Of a DNA stretch of 33,094 nucleotides, positions 15,468 to 24,261 are shown piece after piece. Under the pieces are notes generated by a model. The model searched no databases. It saw only the letters and a list, made by a program, of their open reading frames with translations, and was not told the DNA's origin. This DNA is from an uncultured Dialister sp. (GTDB lineage: Bacteria; Bacillota; Negativicutes; Veillonellales; Dialisteraceae). The stretch covers positions 1-33,094 of the forward strand of contig OMVW01000018.1 in assembly GCA_900314595.1 (NCBI GenBank), given 5' to 3'. Position 1 is the first letter of the stretch, and the number at the start of each line of letters is the position of its first letter. A program made the translations under genes and the position numbers.

Positions 15468-16526
15468 TTAATTACTGTATTTTCCATATACATAGAAAAG
15501 ACGGTCTGCCATGAAGAGGATAGGTTCATAGCCTTCCAGAATATCCGCCCAGTAGGAAGGCATGAACTTTTCACCAAACCGGACACCTTCGATTGCTCCG
15601 GTGACGAAAGCCGTGCTGTTGCTCTTTCCCCCGTGATTGGCCGAAGCGATGAGCGCATCGGCAGGATCATCCACGGCAAGGCATGCATAAATGGCAATGG
15701 CCAGAGCCTCATGGGCCTCGCAGCCGCTGCCCAGAGAATGAATGCTGTCGATATGATCCCAGGTACCGGACTTGCCGGCAGGATGGTTGTTGGCCTGGGC
15801 TTTTGCGGCAGAGAGAAGCGTCAGGATGGGATCGGTCTTGTGGTATTTCCCCAGAAGTTCTTCCGCCCGTTCCAGCGCTTTCGGCAGAGTATAGCCCTCT
15901 GCCAGGCAGGCAATCAGGGCACCCAGGGCCCCTGCGGAATAATAGGCGATGGGATTGGAATGGGAAAGGGCTGCCGCTTTCACAGACATTTCGAAAGCCA
16001 GCTTGCTGTCCCCGGCATAAAGCAGTCCCAGCGGAACCGTCCGGGAAAGGGCACCGGCCCCTTTGCTGTCATTGACTTTCACTTTCGTCGATCCGCGCAC
16101 ATCCCTGGCAAAAGCAGAAAGAAGGCCCGGCTCCGGATTCCGGCGCGCATGCATGAACTTCTCGCGAAGCAGGCAGAATTCCCTTTCATGAGGCTGCCGG
16201 CGCATCCAGGTCTTCTGCCCCCGTTTCGGTTCCTCTCCGGTCTGGCTGTAATACCAGCGCATAAAGCCGCGGTAAAGCCCGTCGATCATATCCAGCTTTT
16301 TGGCATCAGCCCACAGGATACCATCGACAGCCGCCAGAACCATCTGGGTATTGTCCGTTACCGGCGCTTTCCGTCCATTTCTGGCGTCCCGCACCAGAGT
16401 CCTCAGGCCAAAAGGCCCGAACCGGTGCCGGATGCGGTTGACGGAGAAAGTCTGCAGCGGATATCCCAATGCGTCGCCGCAGGCACCTCCGAGCAGTGCT
16501 CCACGAAACTTTCCCAAGTCCGCCAT
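15468..16526 (-). CDS. ADP-ribosylglycohydrolase (DraG/ARH) family protein with altered metal site
   Basis: 352 residues from an ATG with AGGAGG upstream. The fold is recognisable: FRGALLGGACGDALGYPLQ at the N-terminus, TDNTQMVLAAVDGI (57-70), NDSKGAGALSRTVPLGLLYA, an ALSHSNPIAYYSAGALGALI segment and NHGGKSNSTAFVTGAIEGV. In active ADP-ribosylhydrolases the first motif is TDDT and the last GDSD or GDTD; these Asp residues hold two Mg2+ ions. Here they are TDNT, Lys301 and Asn303, so two-metal catalysis is doubtful. It may bind ADP-ribose without cleaving it, or use another chemistry. A TATAAT (near 16671, leftward) lies in the 347-bp gap 16527-16873, which otherwise shows no gene. Confidence 0.8.
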   Translation of the reverse strand: MADLGKFRGALLGGACGDALGYPLQTFSVNRIRHRFGPFGLRTLVRDARNGRKAPVTDNTQMVLAAVDGILWADAKKLDMIDGLYRGFMRWYYSQTGEEPKRGQKTWMRRQPHEREFCLLREKFMHARRNPEPGLLSAFARDVRGSTKVKVNDSKGAGALSRTVPLGLLYAGDSKLAFEMSVKAAALSHSNPIAYYSAGALGALIACLAEGYTLPKALERAEELLGKYHKTDPILTLLSAAKAQANNHPAGKSGTWDHIDSIHSLGSGCEAHEALAIAIYACLAVDDPADALIASANHGGKSNSTAFVTGAIEGVRFGEKFMPSYWADILEGYEPILFMADRLFYVYGKYSN

Positions 16527-16846
16527 GTTTTCCTCCTGTCAGCTCTCCCTTTAACCGATGATCCTTTTTCCGGTCCATTGGAAAATAAAAGTTTCTGCAG
16601 TGAAGAAATATACAGAAACTTGCCGGACCATCGGGGGTTCCCCTGTTATAAACACTTTCCCTTATGGTTATATTATAGCATATTTTGAAAAAATCATGAA
16701 AATTTTACTTCCACAAACTTGAAAAAATGTTGTATACTAATTGGTTTAACAGTCACTTTTCACTTTTGTAAACATTTCTTTCTTTTTTGTACGCCGTCTT
16801 CCGGAAAACTCCAGGGCTGACGCCCGAAAAGTGCTTTTTCCCAATC

Positions 16847-16867
16847 AAAAAGCCCGGCGAGCCGGGC
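16847..16867 (-). terminator. Intrinsic terminator of the DUF1294 gene
   Basis: GCCCGGC and GCCGGGC with a short loop at 16852-16867, followed leftward by TTTTTG, just past the stop at 16874. Confidence 0.8.
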
Positions 16868-16873
16868 CTGCTG

Positions 16874-17140
16874 TCAGTACAGGAGAAGGAGATACCCAAA
16901 AGCCAGTATTTCCAGCGCCAGGAATAAAGGCACGAGGATCCTGAATTTCCAGTGCTTCGTCTTATGACGAAAGACGCGCATGCCAAGAAAAGCGCCTGCT
17001 GCGCCGCCGGCCAGGGCAGCAAGAAGAAGCGTCATTTCCGAAATCCGCCATTTCCCGTGAATGGCTTTCCACTTATCCAGTCCGTACAGGGCAAAGGTAA
17101 TGATGTTGATGAGCCCTGCATATATAAGAATATAATCCAA
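16874..17140 (-). CDS. DUF1294 family small membrane protein
   Basis: 88 residues. The start is a TTG at 17140, the only reasonable one; upstream is a G-run rather than a standard ribosome site. Sequence landmarks: a first helix YILIYAGLINIITFALYGLD, then KWKAIHGKWRISEMTLLLAA, GGAAGAFLGMRVFRHKTKHW and a last helix FRILVPLFLALEILAFGYLL. The DKxxA...RI.E..LL..A..GG..GA..GM...RHKT.H..F pattern is the DUF1294 signature. Function unknown; homologues are sometimes fused to a cold-shock-like domain. It follows the secreted-protein gene by 48 bp with no terminator between, so they may share a transcript. Confidence 0.85.
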   Translation of the reverse strand: MDYILIYAGLINIITFALYGLDKWKAIHGKWRISEMTLLLAALAGGAAGAFLGMRVFRHKTKHWKFRILVPLFLALEILAFGYLLLLY

Positions 17141-17188
17141 AAGAAAACCCCCGCTCTCAAGTCAACTATGGCTCCTGACTGCCAATAA

Positions 17189-17860
17189 CTATTCACTCCC
17201 CAGGCTGAACCAGGTGATCTCCCTGCCCTTCTTATCGCGGCTGCAGAACCAGGCATCCCCTTTCAGCTTTTTCAGCAACTTTTCATCGGCCGGCTCTCCG
17301 TTGACCGCCGGCGGATAGATTCCTTCCTCCGGAGACAGTCTGCGGATGGAAGAATGCCCTTCTTCATCGGTATACAGGAAATAGAGGTCCGAATGGACGC
17401 CGCTCTCCTGCTTTTTACTCCGTTTGGGAATAATCAGGGGATAATCCATGCCTGCCAGTTCCTCCCATTCCCGGAAACCATCCCTGTCCTTTGAAAAAAT
17501 AAGGAGCATGGGCCGTCCGGAGCGGTCGATCTCATCGCCCCTCACCAGCACCAGCGCTTCTTTCTCTCCCCCGTCAAGGTCCGCCTCATTGAAGGCATAG
17601 GAAAGAGATGAAATGTCCATGTCCGCCCCTTCAAAGTAAGCAAGAATGGCTGCCCGGAGCAGCAAAGACTCCTCCGCTTCCGATGCATGGCGGTGAATCT
17701 TTCCGGGAATGATCGTTTCCGGATCCGCCGGAGGAGGAGGCACGGGGAGATCCTCAAAGGCCCCATCCTTCCAGATGGAAATGGTGGAAATATCACTCGC
17801 CATGGCGGATAGAGGCAGCATCATGAGAAGAACTGCCAAAAGCCAACGTTTACATTTCAT
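17189..17860 (-). CDS. Secreted or periplasmic protein of unknown function
   Basis: About 223 residues. The ATG at 17860 is preferred because AGGTGG stands five bases upstream; another ATG at 17863 is possible. A signal peptide is clear: basic KCKR, hydrophobic WLLAVLLMMLPLSAMA, cleavage after AMA-SD. There is no lipobox Cys. The mature part has a Pro-rich stretch (LPVPPPPADPETIIPGK), then FNEADLDGGEKEALVLVRGD, a DxDGGxxEA pattern seen in many exported Firmicute proteins with beta-propeller or calcium-loop-like repeats, and a second block DRDGFREWEELAGMDYPLI. I do not recognise the family. A TATAAT lies 24 bp before the start without a good -35. Confidence 0.7.
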   Translation of the reverse strand: MKCKRWLLAVLLMMLPLSAMASDISTISIWKDGAFEDLPVPPPPADPETIIPGKIHRHASEAEESLLLRAAILAYFEGADMDISSLSYAFNEADLDGGEKEALVLVRGDEIDRSGRPMLLIFSKDRDGFREWEELAGMDYPLIIPKRSKKQESGVHSDLYFLYTDEEGHSSIRRLSPEEGIYPPAVNGEPADEKLLKKLKGDAWFCSRDKKGREITWFSLGSE

Positions 17861-18001
17861 CATAACCACCTCTTTCCTTATTATACATTGTCAGAAAAGA
17901 AAATAGCCATCCGGAAATCGGAAAGCCCGTTTTCAATATTTCCTTCCCATTCTCATCATTTACCCTGTATAAAATTTTTCCATAACACTTCGGTCAAGAA
18001 A

Positions 18002-18031
18002 CCGTAAAAATCGAAAATCCCTGTTTTACGG
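18002..18031. promoter_or_regulatory. Inverted repeat in the gap between the secreted-protein gene and nrdD
   Basis: CCGTAAAA (18002-18009) and TTTTACGG (18024-18031) are perfect 8-bp arms 14 bp apart. It lies in the divergent region 17861-18262, which otherwise holds the nrdD control region. No T-tract follows directly; operator or hairpin, role unknown. Confidence 0.3.
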
Positions 18032-18142
18032 ACGTTTTCACGCTTTTTTGCCGGCTTACGGTACCGAACGTTTCATTAGAATTACAAATTGGCCCTTCAG
18101 GGGTATTCCCTTTTTCCGGAATTTGTTGTATGATATCTCACG

Positions 18143-18193
18143 TCACAAGATATTGTGTCTACAATCTCAAAAGCGACCAATATTTGGTATAAT
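18143..18193 (+). promoter_or_regulatory. nrdD promoter with two NrdR-like boxes
   Basis: A 16-bp site TCACAAGATATTGTGT (18143-18158) matches the NrdR box consensus (ACACAATATATTGTGT type) at 14 of 16 positions. A weaker one, GACCAATATTTGGTAT (18175-18190), lies with its centre exactly 32 bp downstream, the spacing known for paired NrdR boxes, and overlaps the -10 TATAAT (18188-18193, extended by TGG). NrdR is the ATP/dATP-sensing repressor of ribonucleotide reductase genes, so repression by blocking the -10 fits. Known biology gives the boxes; the match was made by eye. Confidence 0.7.
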
Positions 18194-18262
18194 CAGACTA
18201 TATTACATCAATGCCGATTTCATGGAGAAAATCGGCTTATTTACTGCAGGAGAGTGTGGAAA

Positions 18263-20464
18263 ATGGAAAATTCGGAAGAAATTCATGTAAAAACGAACGT
18301 TATAAAGCGCAACGGCCAGGAAGTCACCTTTGATATTTCCAAAATCGTAAACGCAATCACCAAGGCCAATAAAGAAGTGGAACCGGTTCACCAGATGAAC
18401 GTATACCAGATCCGTGCCGTAGCCGATACCATTGCCAAAAGGATTGCCAACTATCCCCATGCGGTAAATGTGGAAGATATCCAGGATATGGTCGAACGGG
18501 GCATCATGGAAATGCGCGGCTATGAAGTAGCCCAGAAATATGTCCGCTATCGTTACAAGAGAGAAATCTCCCGCAAGAGCAATACCACCGATGACGGCAT
18601 TCTTTCCCTCATCGATCTCTCCAATGAAGAAGTAAAGCAGGAAAATTCCAACAAGAATCCTGTCATCAATTCCACCCAGCGTGACTACATGGCCGGCGAA
18701 GTATCCAAAGACCTCACCCGCCGCCTGCTGCTGCCGGAAGATATCGTAAAAGCCCATGACGAAGGGATCATCCACTTCCATGATGCCGATTATTTCGCAC
18801 AGCGTGAACACAACTGCGACCTTATCAATCTGGAAGATATGCTGCAGAATGGTACTGTCATCAGCCAGACCATGATTGAAAAGCCCCATTCCTTCTTCAC
18901 CGCCTGCAACGTGACCACCCAGATCGTGGCCCAGGTTGCCTCCAACCAGTATGGCGGTCAGTCCTTCACCCTGGCACACCTGGCTCCTTTCGTTGACATT
19001 TCCCGCAAAAAGATTACAAAAGAAGTCATTGCGGAAAGAGAAGAAACCGGCGAAGCGCTGGATGAAAAAATCATCAACAAAATCGTGGAACGCCGCCTGA
19101 AGGAAGAAATCAAATCCGGCATCCAGACCATCCAGTACCAGCTCATCACCCTCATGACCTGCAACGGACAGGCGCCATTCGTCACCATGTTCATGTACCT
19201 GGACGAAGTACCGGAAGGACAGACCCGTCAGGATCTGGCCATGATCATCGAAGAAGTGCTCCGCCAGCGCATGCAGGGCGTAAAGAATGAAAAAGGCGTA
19301 TGGATCACCCCGGCCTTCCCGAAACTCATCTACGTCCTTGATGAAGACAATATTCACGAAGACTCCCCCTACTACTACCTCACCAAGCTGTCTGCCGAAT
19401 GCACCGCAAAGCGCATGGTGCCGGACTATATTTCCGCCAAGATTATGAAGGAATACAAGAACGGCGATATTTATCCCTGCATGGGCTGCCGCTCCTTCCT
19501 CACCCCGGATATCGAAGGTCTCGGTGAAGGCGGAAAGCACAAGTACTACGGCCGTTTCAACCAGGGCGTAGTCACCATCAACCTGGTAGACGTGGCCTGC
19601 TCCTCCGGCGGAGACATGGATAAATTCTGGAAGATTTTCGAAGAAAGACTGGAACTCTGCCATAGAGCCCTCCGCTGCCGCCATGAAAGACTCCTGGGCA
19701 CTGTTTCCGACGTAGCTCCGATTCTCTGGCAGTACGGAGCCCTGGCACGCCTGAAGAAAGGGGAAACCATCGACAAGCTTCTCTTCAACAATTACTCCAC
19801 CATTTCCCTGGGCTATGCAGGCCTCTACGAAATGTGCGTACGCATGCTGGGCGTTTCCCACACCACTGACGAAGGCAGAAAGTTCGGACTTGCCGTCATG
19901 CAGAAGCTGAACGATAAATGCGCTGAATGGAGAAAAGCGGAAAATATTTCCTACTCCGTATACGGCACTCCTATGGAATCCACCACTTACAAATTTGCCA
20001 AATGCCTCCAGAAACGGTGGGGCATCATCCCGGGCGTTACCGACAAGAACTACATCACCAACAGCTACCATGTCCATGTAGCTGAAAAAATCGATGCTTT
20101 CCATAAACTGAAATTCGAATCCGAATTCCAGAGACTCTCCCCGGGCGGCGCCATCTCCTACATCGAAGTGCCGAATATGCAGACCAATATCCCGGCCGTC
20201 CTGACCGTGATGAAATACATCTATGAAAATATCATGTATGCAGAACTCAATACAAAGAGCGACTACTGCATGGTCTGCGGTTACGATGGAGAAATCAAGA
20301 TCGTGGAAGATGACAATGGCAAACTGGTCTGGGAATGCCCGAACTGCGGCAACCGCGACCAGCATAAGATGAGCGTGGCCAGAAGAACCTGCGGCTACAT
20401 CGGCACCCAGTTCTGGAACCAGGGAAGAACCCAGGAAATCAAGGACAGAGTGCTTCATCTGTAA
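18263..20464 (+). CDS. nrdD: Anaerobic (class III) ribonucleoside-triphosphate reductase
   Basis: 733 residues from ATG 18263, after GGAGAG; the open frame extends upstream but covers the promoter. It reduces NTPs to dNTPs without oxygen using a glycyl radical made by NrdG. Order: N-terminal ATP-cone (about 8-100; VIKRNGQEVTFDISKIVNAI) for allosteric control; catalytic barrel with NCDLINLEDMLQNGT, FFTACNVTTQIVAQVASNQY, GGQSFTLAHLAPFVD and YPCMGCRSFLTP; a zinc site of two Cys pairs (CMVCG, CPNCG); and the C-terminal RRTCGYIGTQFWNQGR with the radical Gly near 711. Length is normal. The leader carries a GCCGATTT/AAATCGGC hairpin before the start. nrdG is not adjacent but 4.4 kb downstream. Confidence 0.96.
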   Translation: MENSEEIHVKTNVIKRNGQEVTFDISKIVNAITKANKEVEPVHQMNVYQIRAVADTIAKRIANYPHAVNVEDIQDMVERGIMEMRGYEVAQKYVRYRYKREISRKSNTTDDGILSLIDLSNEEVKQENSNKNPVINSTQRDYMAGEVSKDLTRRLLLPEDIVKAHDEGIIHFHDADYFAQREHNCDLINLEDMLQNGTVISQTMIEKPHSFFTACNVTTQIVAQVASNQYGGQSFTLAHLAPFVDISRKKITKEVIAEREETGEALDEKIINKIVERRLKEEIKSGIQTIQYQLITLMTCNGQAPFVTMFMYLDEVPEGQTRQDLAMIIEEVLRQRMQGVKNEKGVWITPAFPKLIYVLDEDNIHEDSPYYYLTKLSAECTAKRMVPDYISAKIMKEYKNGDIYPCMGCRSFLTPDIEGLGEGGKHKYYGRFNQGVVTINLVDVACSSGGDMDKFWKIFEERLELCHRALRCRHERLLGTVSDVAPILWQYGALARLKKGETIDKLLFNNYSTISLGYAGLYEMCVRMLGVSHTTDEGRKFGLAVMQKLNDKCAEWRKAENISYSVYGTPMESTTYKFAKCLQKRWGIIPGVTDKNYITNSYHVHVAEKIDAFHKLKFESEFQRLSPGGAISYIEVPNMQTNIPAVLTVMKYIYENIMYAELNTKSDYCMVCGYDGEIKIVEDDNGKLVWECPNCGNRDQHKMSVARRTCGYIGTQFWNQGRTQEIKDRVLHL

Positions 20465-20486
20465 GATCTGGAAATAGAAATACAAA

Positions 20487-20516
20487 AAGAGCTGTGCCCG
20501 GGCACAGCTCTTTTTT
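20487..20516 (+). terminator. Intrinsic terminator of nrdD
   Basis: AAGAGCTGTGCCC (20487-20499) and GGGCACAGCTCTT (20500-20512) form a near-perfect stem followed by TTTTTT, 23 bp past the stop. Confidence 0.92.
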
Positions 20517-20531
20517 CGTGCGGAAAATCTT

Positions 20532-20594
20532 ATTCGTTGTTCGTTACTCATTATCTGTGATGCACTATTCGCTATCGGCCGTCAGCCGTTATGA
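20532..20594. repeat. Degenerate heptamer array F
   Basis: Nine consecutive 7-bp units can be laid out: ATTCGTT, GTTCGTT, ACTCATT, ATCTGTG, ATGCACT, ATTCGCT, ATCGGCC, GTCAGCC, GTTATGA. The first two belong to the TTCGTT family seen in copies B and E; the rest drift. No hairpin core is present, so this may be a remnant end of a lost element between two converging genes. Confidence 0.5.
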
Positions 20595-20596
20595 AT

Positions 20597-22300
20597 TCAT
20601 GTGCAGGAAGCTGAGAAAAGAGTCCCATCCTCCGCGATTTTCACGTCTTTATTCTTTTTCAGATAATTTTCCATTTCACTGACCAGGAGTTTTCTCGTAG
20701 GATACGCGGCCATCCATTCTTTTGCCAGCTTCCGGGCCAGCGCTTTTCCGCCTTTGTACTGCTGCAGCCTGTAAAGACCGGAAATAAGAACCGAATAGGC
20801 ATACCGGCTGCGGGAATCGACCGCATAGGCGTCCAGATATTTTTCATATCGCTGAAGGATTTCACGATCATATTTCCCGGAGAGAAATGGACCATAGGTA
20901 TGAATGAAGTCCATGTCATTGTCCTTCATGATTTCCCGGTACAGTTCCTCTTGCAAGCCTTCCTCTGCCAGGATTTCGCAGCGCGTTTTCCTGTCTTTCA
21001 CATGGGCAATGAGCTCATGCCGGGAGGATTCCCATTTCTCCTTCGGGCAGAGATTTTTGATTTCCCTGAATTCTTCGAGGCTGTTATAGGAACTATGGAG
21101 GAAAAGGAAGACCCGGTTTTCCAGTTCCTTTTCCCTGTTTCCTGTCTCATGGTAAACTTTCACCAGTTCCCTGGCGATGCTTTCCAGGTCATAGTCCCTG
21201 GCGGCTCTCCCCTTGTCCTCTTCCAGAAGGGGAATCAGGCCCGCCCAGTCCTTCCCCAGTTCCAGTTTCCACTTGTAGTGGTCCCTGACTTCTTTATAGG
21301 AAATATGGGCTCTCTCATAGTCCACAATTTCCTTTGGCGCCATGGAAAGCCGCTCCATGAGGAGAATCCTGTCCATCATCATGGCGCCAAGAGACCCATA
21401 GGAAGAGCCGGCCGGAGGCTTTCCCCCGTTTTGAATGCCGATATCGATTTCCCGGTCCAGCTTTTTCAGGGCTTCCCTGTTTTCTTCTTCCGACCAGAGT
21501 TCTTCTTCTATAAAGTTTGAAATCAGATCCTGCAGGTATTCATCGATGGAATCCTTCTTTGCGATTTTCAGGAGCCGTTCCCTGATGGCCTTTTTCTCCA
21601 TATCAGAGCAGGCACCTACGATTTCTTTCCAGATATCCATGCACCGGTCATAGGAGCCTTCCATGTCGGAGTCCACATATTCTTCCGCGTCACTCAACGC
21701 AAAGAAGACGTAGAGTGAGAGCTCGAAGGCATCCAGGTAATGGCCCTCACTCACAAGAGTCTCCACCCGCTCATCCAGAAAGTGATCGATATCCGCGAAA
21801 AAAACGTCGGCTTCCATATAATCGACATATTCATCGCCAAATTCATCGAAAATATCATCGGCCTCCTTTTTCAGCTTCTTCATCAGGGCATCAGAAATTT
21901 TTGGGGAAAAACGGACGAGGAAATCGTTGGCCAGCTCCTCATGATTCCTGATGACCTCAAGGGCCCAGGCATTCAGCTTTTCCCTGGGCATTTCCTTTAC
22001 GATTTCTTCCAGTTCATCCGTGCTCCCGGCACCATTCTTCCTTTCCTCCGCCTTGAAGAGGACGGCCGCCATGTGTTTGCAATAATTTCCTTCCACCGCA
22101 TAGGGGCAGGAGCAGCGCAGGGAATCGGGGAATCCATCTTTCAGCTCAATCGTCACCCAATAATCGTAATTCCCGCTCACCACGGCACTGATCCGATCAT
22201 CCTGTACCTTTAAATCTTTTACCGCGCCATTGTCCGCATAATCTTCTCCCTTTTCCAGAATAGAATCGGGAAATAAATGGGTCCAGTTCTTTTTCGTCAT
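20597..22300 (-). CDS. SWIM zinc-finger protein, second of a paralogous pair
   Basis: 567 residues from ATG 22300 with GGAGG eight bases upstream. The ATGA at 22300-22297 contains the stop of the preceding gene, so the two are translationally coupled. The N-terminus holds a SWIM finger, CxCx8CxH: Cys63, Cys65, Cys74, His76 in LRCSCPYAVEGNYCKHMAAV. The remaining 480 residues are helical, acidic and repeat-like (LYVFFALSDAEEYVDS, WKEIVGACSDMEKKAIRERL, DKGRAARDYDLESIARELVK), recalling TPR-like helical repeats. SWIM domains bind DNA or protein partners, often beside helicases; no helicase lies here. The finger positions are identical to those in the upstream paralogue. Family call good, function unknown. 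Confidence 0.82.
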   Translation of the reverse strand: MTKKNWTHLFPDSILEKGEDYADNGAVKDLKVQDDRISAVVSGNYDYWVTIELKDGFPDSLRCSCPYAVEGNYCKHMAAVLFKAEERKNGAGSTDELEEIVKEMPREKLNAWALEVIRNHEELANDFLVRFSPKISDALMKKLKKEADDIFDEFGDEYVDYMEADVFFADIDHFLDERVETLVSEGHYLDAFELSLYVFFALSDAEEYVDSDMEGSYDRCMDIWKEIVGACSDMEKKAIRERLLKIAKKDSIDEYLQDLISNFIEEELWSEEENREALKKLDREIDIGIQNGGKPPAGSSYGSLGAMMMDRILLMERLSMAPKEIVDYERAHISYKEVRDHYKWKLELGKDWAGLIPLLEEDKGRAARDYDLESIARELVKVYHETGNREKELENRVFLFLHSSYNSLEEFREIKNLCPKEKWESSRHELIAHVKDRKTRCEILAEEGLQEELYREIMKDNDMDFIHTYGPFLSGKYDREILQRYEKYLDAYAVDSRSRYAYSVLISGLYRLQQYKGGKALARKLAKEWMAAYPTRKLLVSEMENYLKKNKDVKIAEDGTLFSASCT

Positions 22301-24072
22301 AAAAATTCCTCCAGTTGAATGTTGAGAAGCCTTCTTCCGGGCCGCTGATTCATCCATTTCTCTGCCAGTTTCCCGGCCAGGTCCCGCCCGCCATTGAATT
22401 TCGTCAGCCGAGACAGCTCCCGAATCAGGGCCTCATAGGCCTTGCGGCCCCTGGCGTCTTCTGCCATTGTATCCAGAAGGGCGGCATAAGCGGAAAGAAA
22501 CGCTTTTCCATCCACTTTTTCCAGCATGTATCCGTACCGGTTCAGTAAAGAGAGGTCCGGCTCCTTCATGACTTCCTGATAAAGTTCCTCTGTCATGCCC
22601 TCTTCTTCGCATATTTCCAGACGGATACCTCCGGCGGTTTTAGTGAGAAGTTTTTCCTTCACCGACGGCCAGTCAGCCGCCGGAGAGAGCTGCCGAATCC
22701 GTTTGTAATCGACGATGGTCCGCGACGGATCTTCCGCAAAAAGGGCCATGCGCTCTGCCATTTCCTCTTTGGCAAGGCCCGATGCACAGTACAGATCCGC
22801 CAGTTTCCTTCTATAGGAAAGGCGGGGGCTGCGGATTCCTCCATTTTTCTCCACCTCTATCCCCTCTTTTAGAAGGGAAATCAGCTTTTCCGTATTTCCG
22901 CTTTTCTCGGCTTCCTTCATATAGGCTTCCCGGATCACCCGGAAATGGCGATGAGCATAACGCCATTTTTCTATTTCCTCATCGCTCGCCCCCAGGCGTT
23001 TCATGATTTCCATCCGTTTCGACACCCCGTCGGAGGTGGTTATGGTGGAAACATCCCGCACATAGGGACTTTCCGTCCGATGGGCATAAGCGTCAATCCG
23101 GTCATCCAGCACGAGAAGCTGCCGGCGGAGTTCTTCCTCCGTAGCCAGCTCATTCTGCAGGAAATCCTGCAGGTAATCTTCCATGTAATCCGCCACGGAC
23201 CCGTCAAAGGCATGTTTCCTGAACCAGCTGTCGATTTTGTCATGGATTTCCTTCGGGCATTCTTTCACAATCCGCCGCCAGAGATTCATGCAGGTATTGG
23301 AAATTGCGGCCACTTCCCCGTCATCGTCAATGGTCGTTTTGCCCAGTTTGACGAAAATATAGCGGGAAAGCTCGAAAGCTTCCTCAAAATGACCGGCGTC
23401 TAAAAGACCCGTGACTTTCGTGTCGAGGAAATCACAGATTTCACTCTGGAAATCAAAAGCATCGTAATATTCAATCATGCCGCCCCTCTTATGACGATTG
23501 AAAATGCTGTTGATTTCCCGCTTCCACTCCCTGATTTCCTCTTTGGAAAGGCTCGGGGGCTTCCGTATATAGACCAGGTCTGCCAGATTATCATCCAGAC
23601 GCACCATCTTCTTCATAAGGCTCGCCAGCTCCTCTTTGGAAAGACCGTCTATGATTTCATCGACCGTCTTCTTTGCGGGCATTTGAGGCACCGGGACACC
23701 TTTTTTCCCCGGCAAAGAAACCACTGGCGGAATAACGGGAGAACTATTTCCGGGAGATGGTAAAATCCCGCCCCCTTCCGGCAATGTGGAAGGAAGGGAC
23801 TCTCCTTTTTCCTCATTTTCCAGCGCAAAAAGGACGGCTGCCATATGCTTGCAATTCTTCCCGTCCGACGCATAGGGACAGGTGCAGTCCATGGCCACAG
23901 GCATCCCGTTTCTGAGAGACATTTCCACCAGGTAATTCCCCGTTCCCATCACGATAGCCCGCAGGCGGTCTCCCTCCTTCATAAGCTTTTCCACAGCCCC
24001 TTCCAGGGCATACTTCTTTCCCCGCCCCAGAATGGTCTTCGAGAAAAGAACCTTCCAGTCCTTATTCAGCAT
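22297..24072 (-). CDS. SWIM zinc-finger protein, first of a paralogous pair
   Basis: 591 residues from ATG 24072 with AAGGAGG upstream; longer starts lack a ribosome site. SWIM finger: Cys63, Cys65, Cys74, His76 in MDCTCPYASDGKNCKHMAAV, at the same residue numbers as the downstream paralogue, and the preceding region aligns too (W-x-x-LF, ILGRGKKYALEGAV against ILEKGEDYADNGAV). A Pro/Ser/Gly-rich linker (about 95-135) follows, then long helical repeat-like sequence (LDDNLADLVYIRKPPSL, FELSRYIFVKLGKTTID, GIRLEICEEEGMTEELYQEV). A good promoter precedes it (24159-24187). The pair probably acts together, perhaps as two subunits of one complex; this is inference from coupling and shared layout. 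Confidence 0.82.
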   Translation of the reverse strand: MLNKDWKVLFSKTILGRGKKYALEGAVEKLMKEGDRLRAIVMGTGNYLVEMSLRNGMPVAMDCTCPYASDGKNCKHMAAVLFALENEEKGESLPSTLPEGGGILPSPGNSSPVIPPVVSLPGKKGVPVPQMPAKKTVDEIIDGLSKEELASLMKKMVRLDDNLADLVYIRKPPSLSKEEIREWKREINSIFNRHKRGGMIEYYDAFDFQSEICDFLDTKVTGLLDAGHFEEAFELSRYIFVKLGKTTIDDDGEVAAISNTCMNLWRRIVKECPKEIHDKIDSWFRKHAFDGSVADYMEDYLQDFLQNELATEEELRRQLLVLDDRIDAYAHRTESPYVRDVSTITTSDGVSKRMEIMKRLGASDEEIEKWRYAHRHFRVIREAYMKEAEKSGNTEKLISLLKEGIEVEKNGGIRSPRLSYRRKLADLYCASGLAKEEMAERMALFAEDPSRTIVDYKRIRQLSPAADWPSVKEKLLTKTAGGIRLEICEEEGMTEELYQEVMKEPDLSLLNRYGYMLEKVDGKAFLSAYAALLDTMAEDARGRKAYEALIRELSRLTKFNGGRDLAGKLAEKWMNQRPGRRLLNIQLEEFL

Positions 24073-24158
24073 GATTTCCTCCTTCATCGATAGGACTTTC
24101 TTTTTATCATAATACATCTGACAGCTCATTGTACAGAAATTAGAAATATATGGTACCT

Positions 24159-24187
24159 ATTGTATTTAAGCAGTAATAAAGGTACAA
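24159..24187 (-). promoter_or_regulatory. Promoter of the SWIM gene pair
   Basis: Read leftward: TTGTAC (24182-24187), exactly 17 bp, TACAAT (24159-24164). The start point would be near 24152, about 80 nt before the ATG at 24072. Confidence 0.65.
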
Positions 24188-24261
24188 TATGTATTATCAG
24201 TGTAGCGCAAGTACACAAAATTCCGCACTGCCCTGACTGATAAAATAGAAATATACCCTTG

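Noticed and set aside
18126..18141. A third NrdR-like box (TATGATATCTCACG)
   Set aside because: Its centre is only 16 bp from the strong box, out of helical phase, and the match is poor.
18203..20551. A 782-codon open frame on the strand opposite nrdD
   Set aside because: It is the shadow of nrdD; it has no ribosome site and no recognisable domain, while the + strand encodes a complete NrdD with all its motifs.
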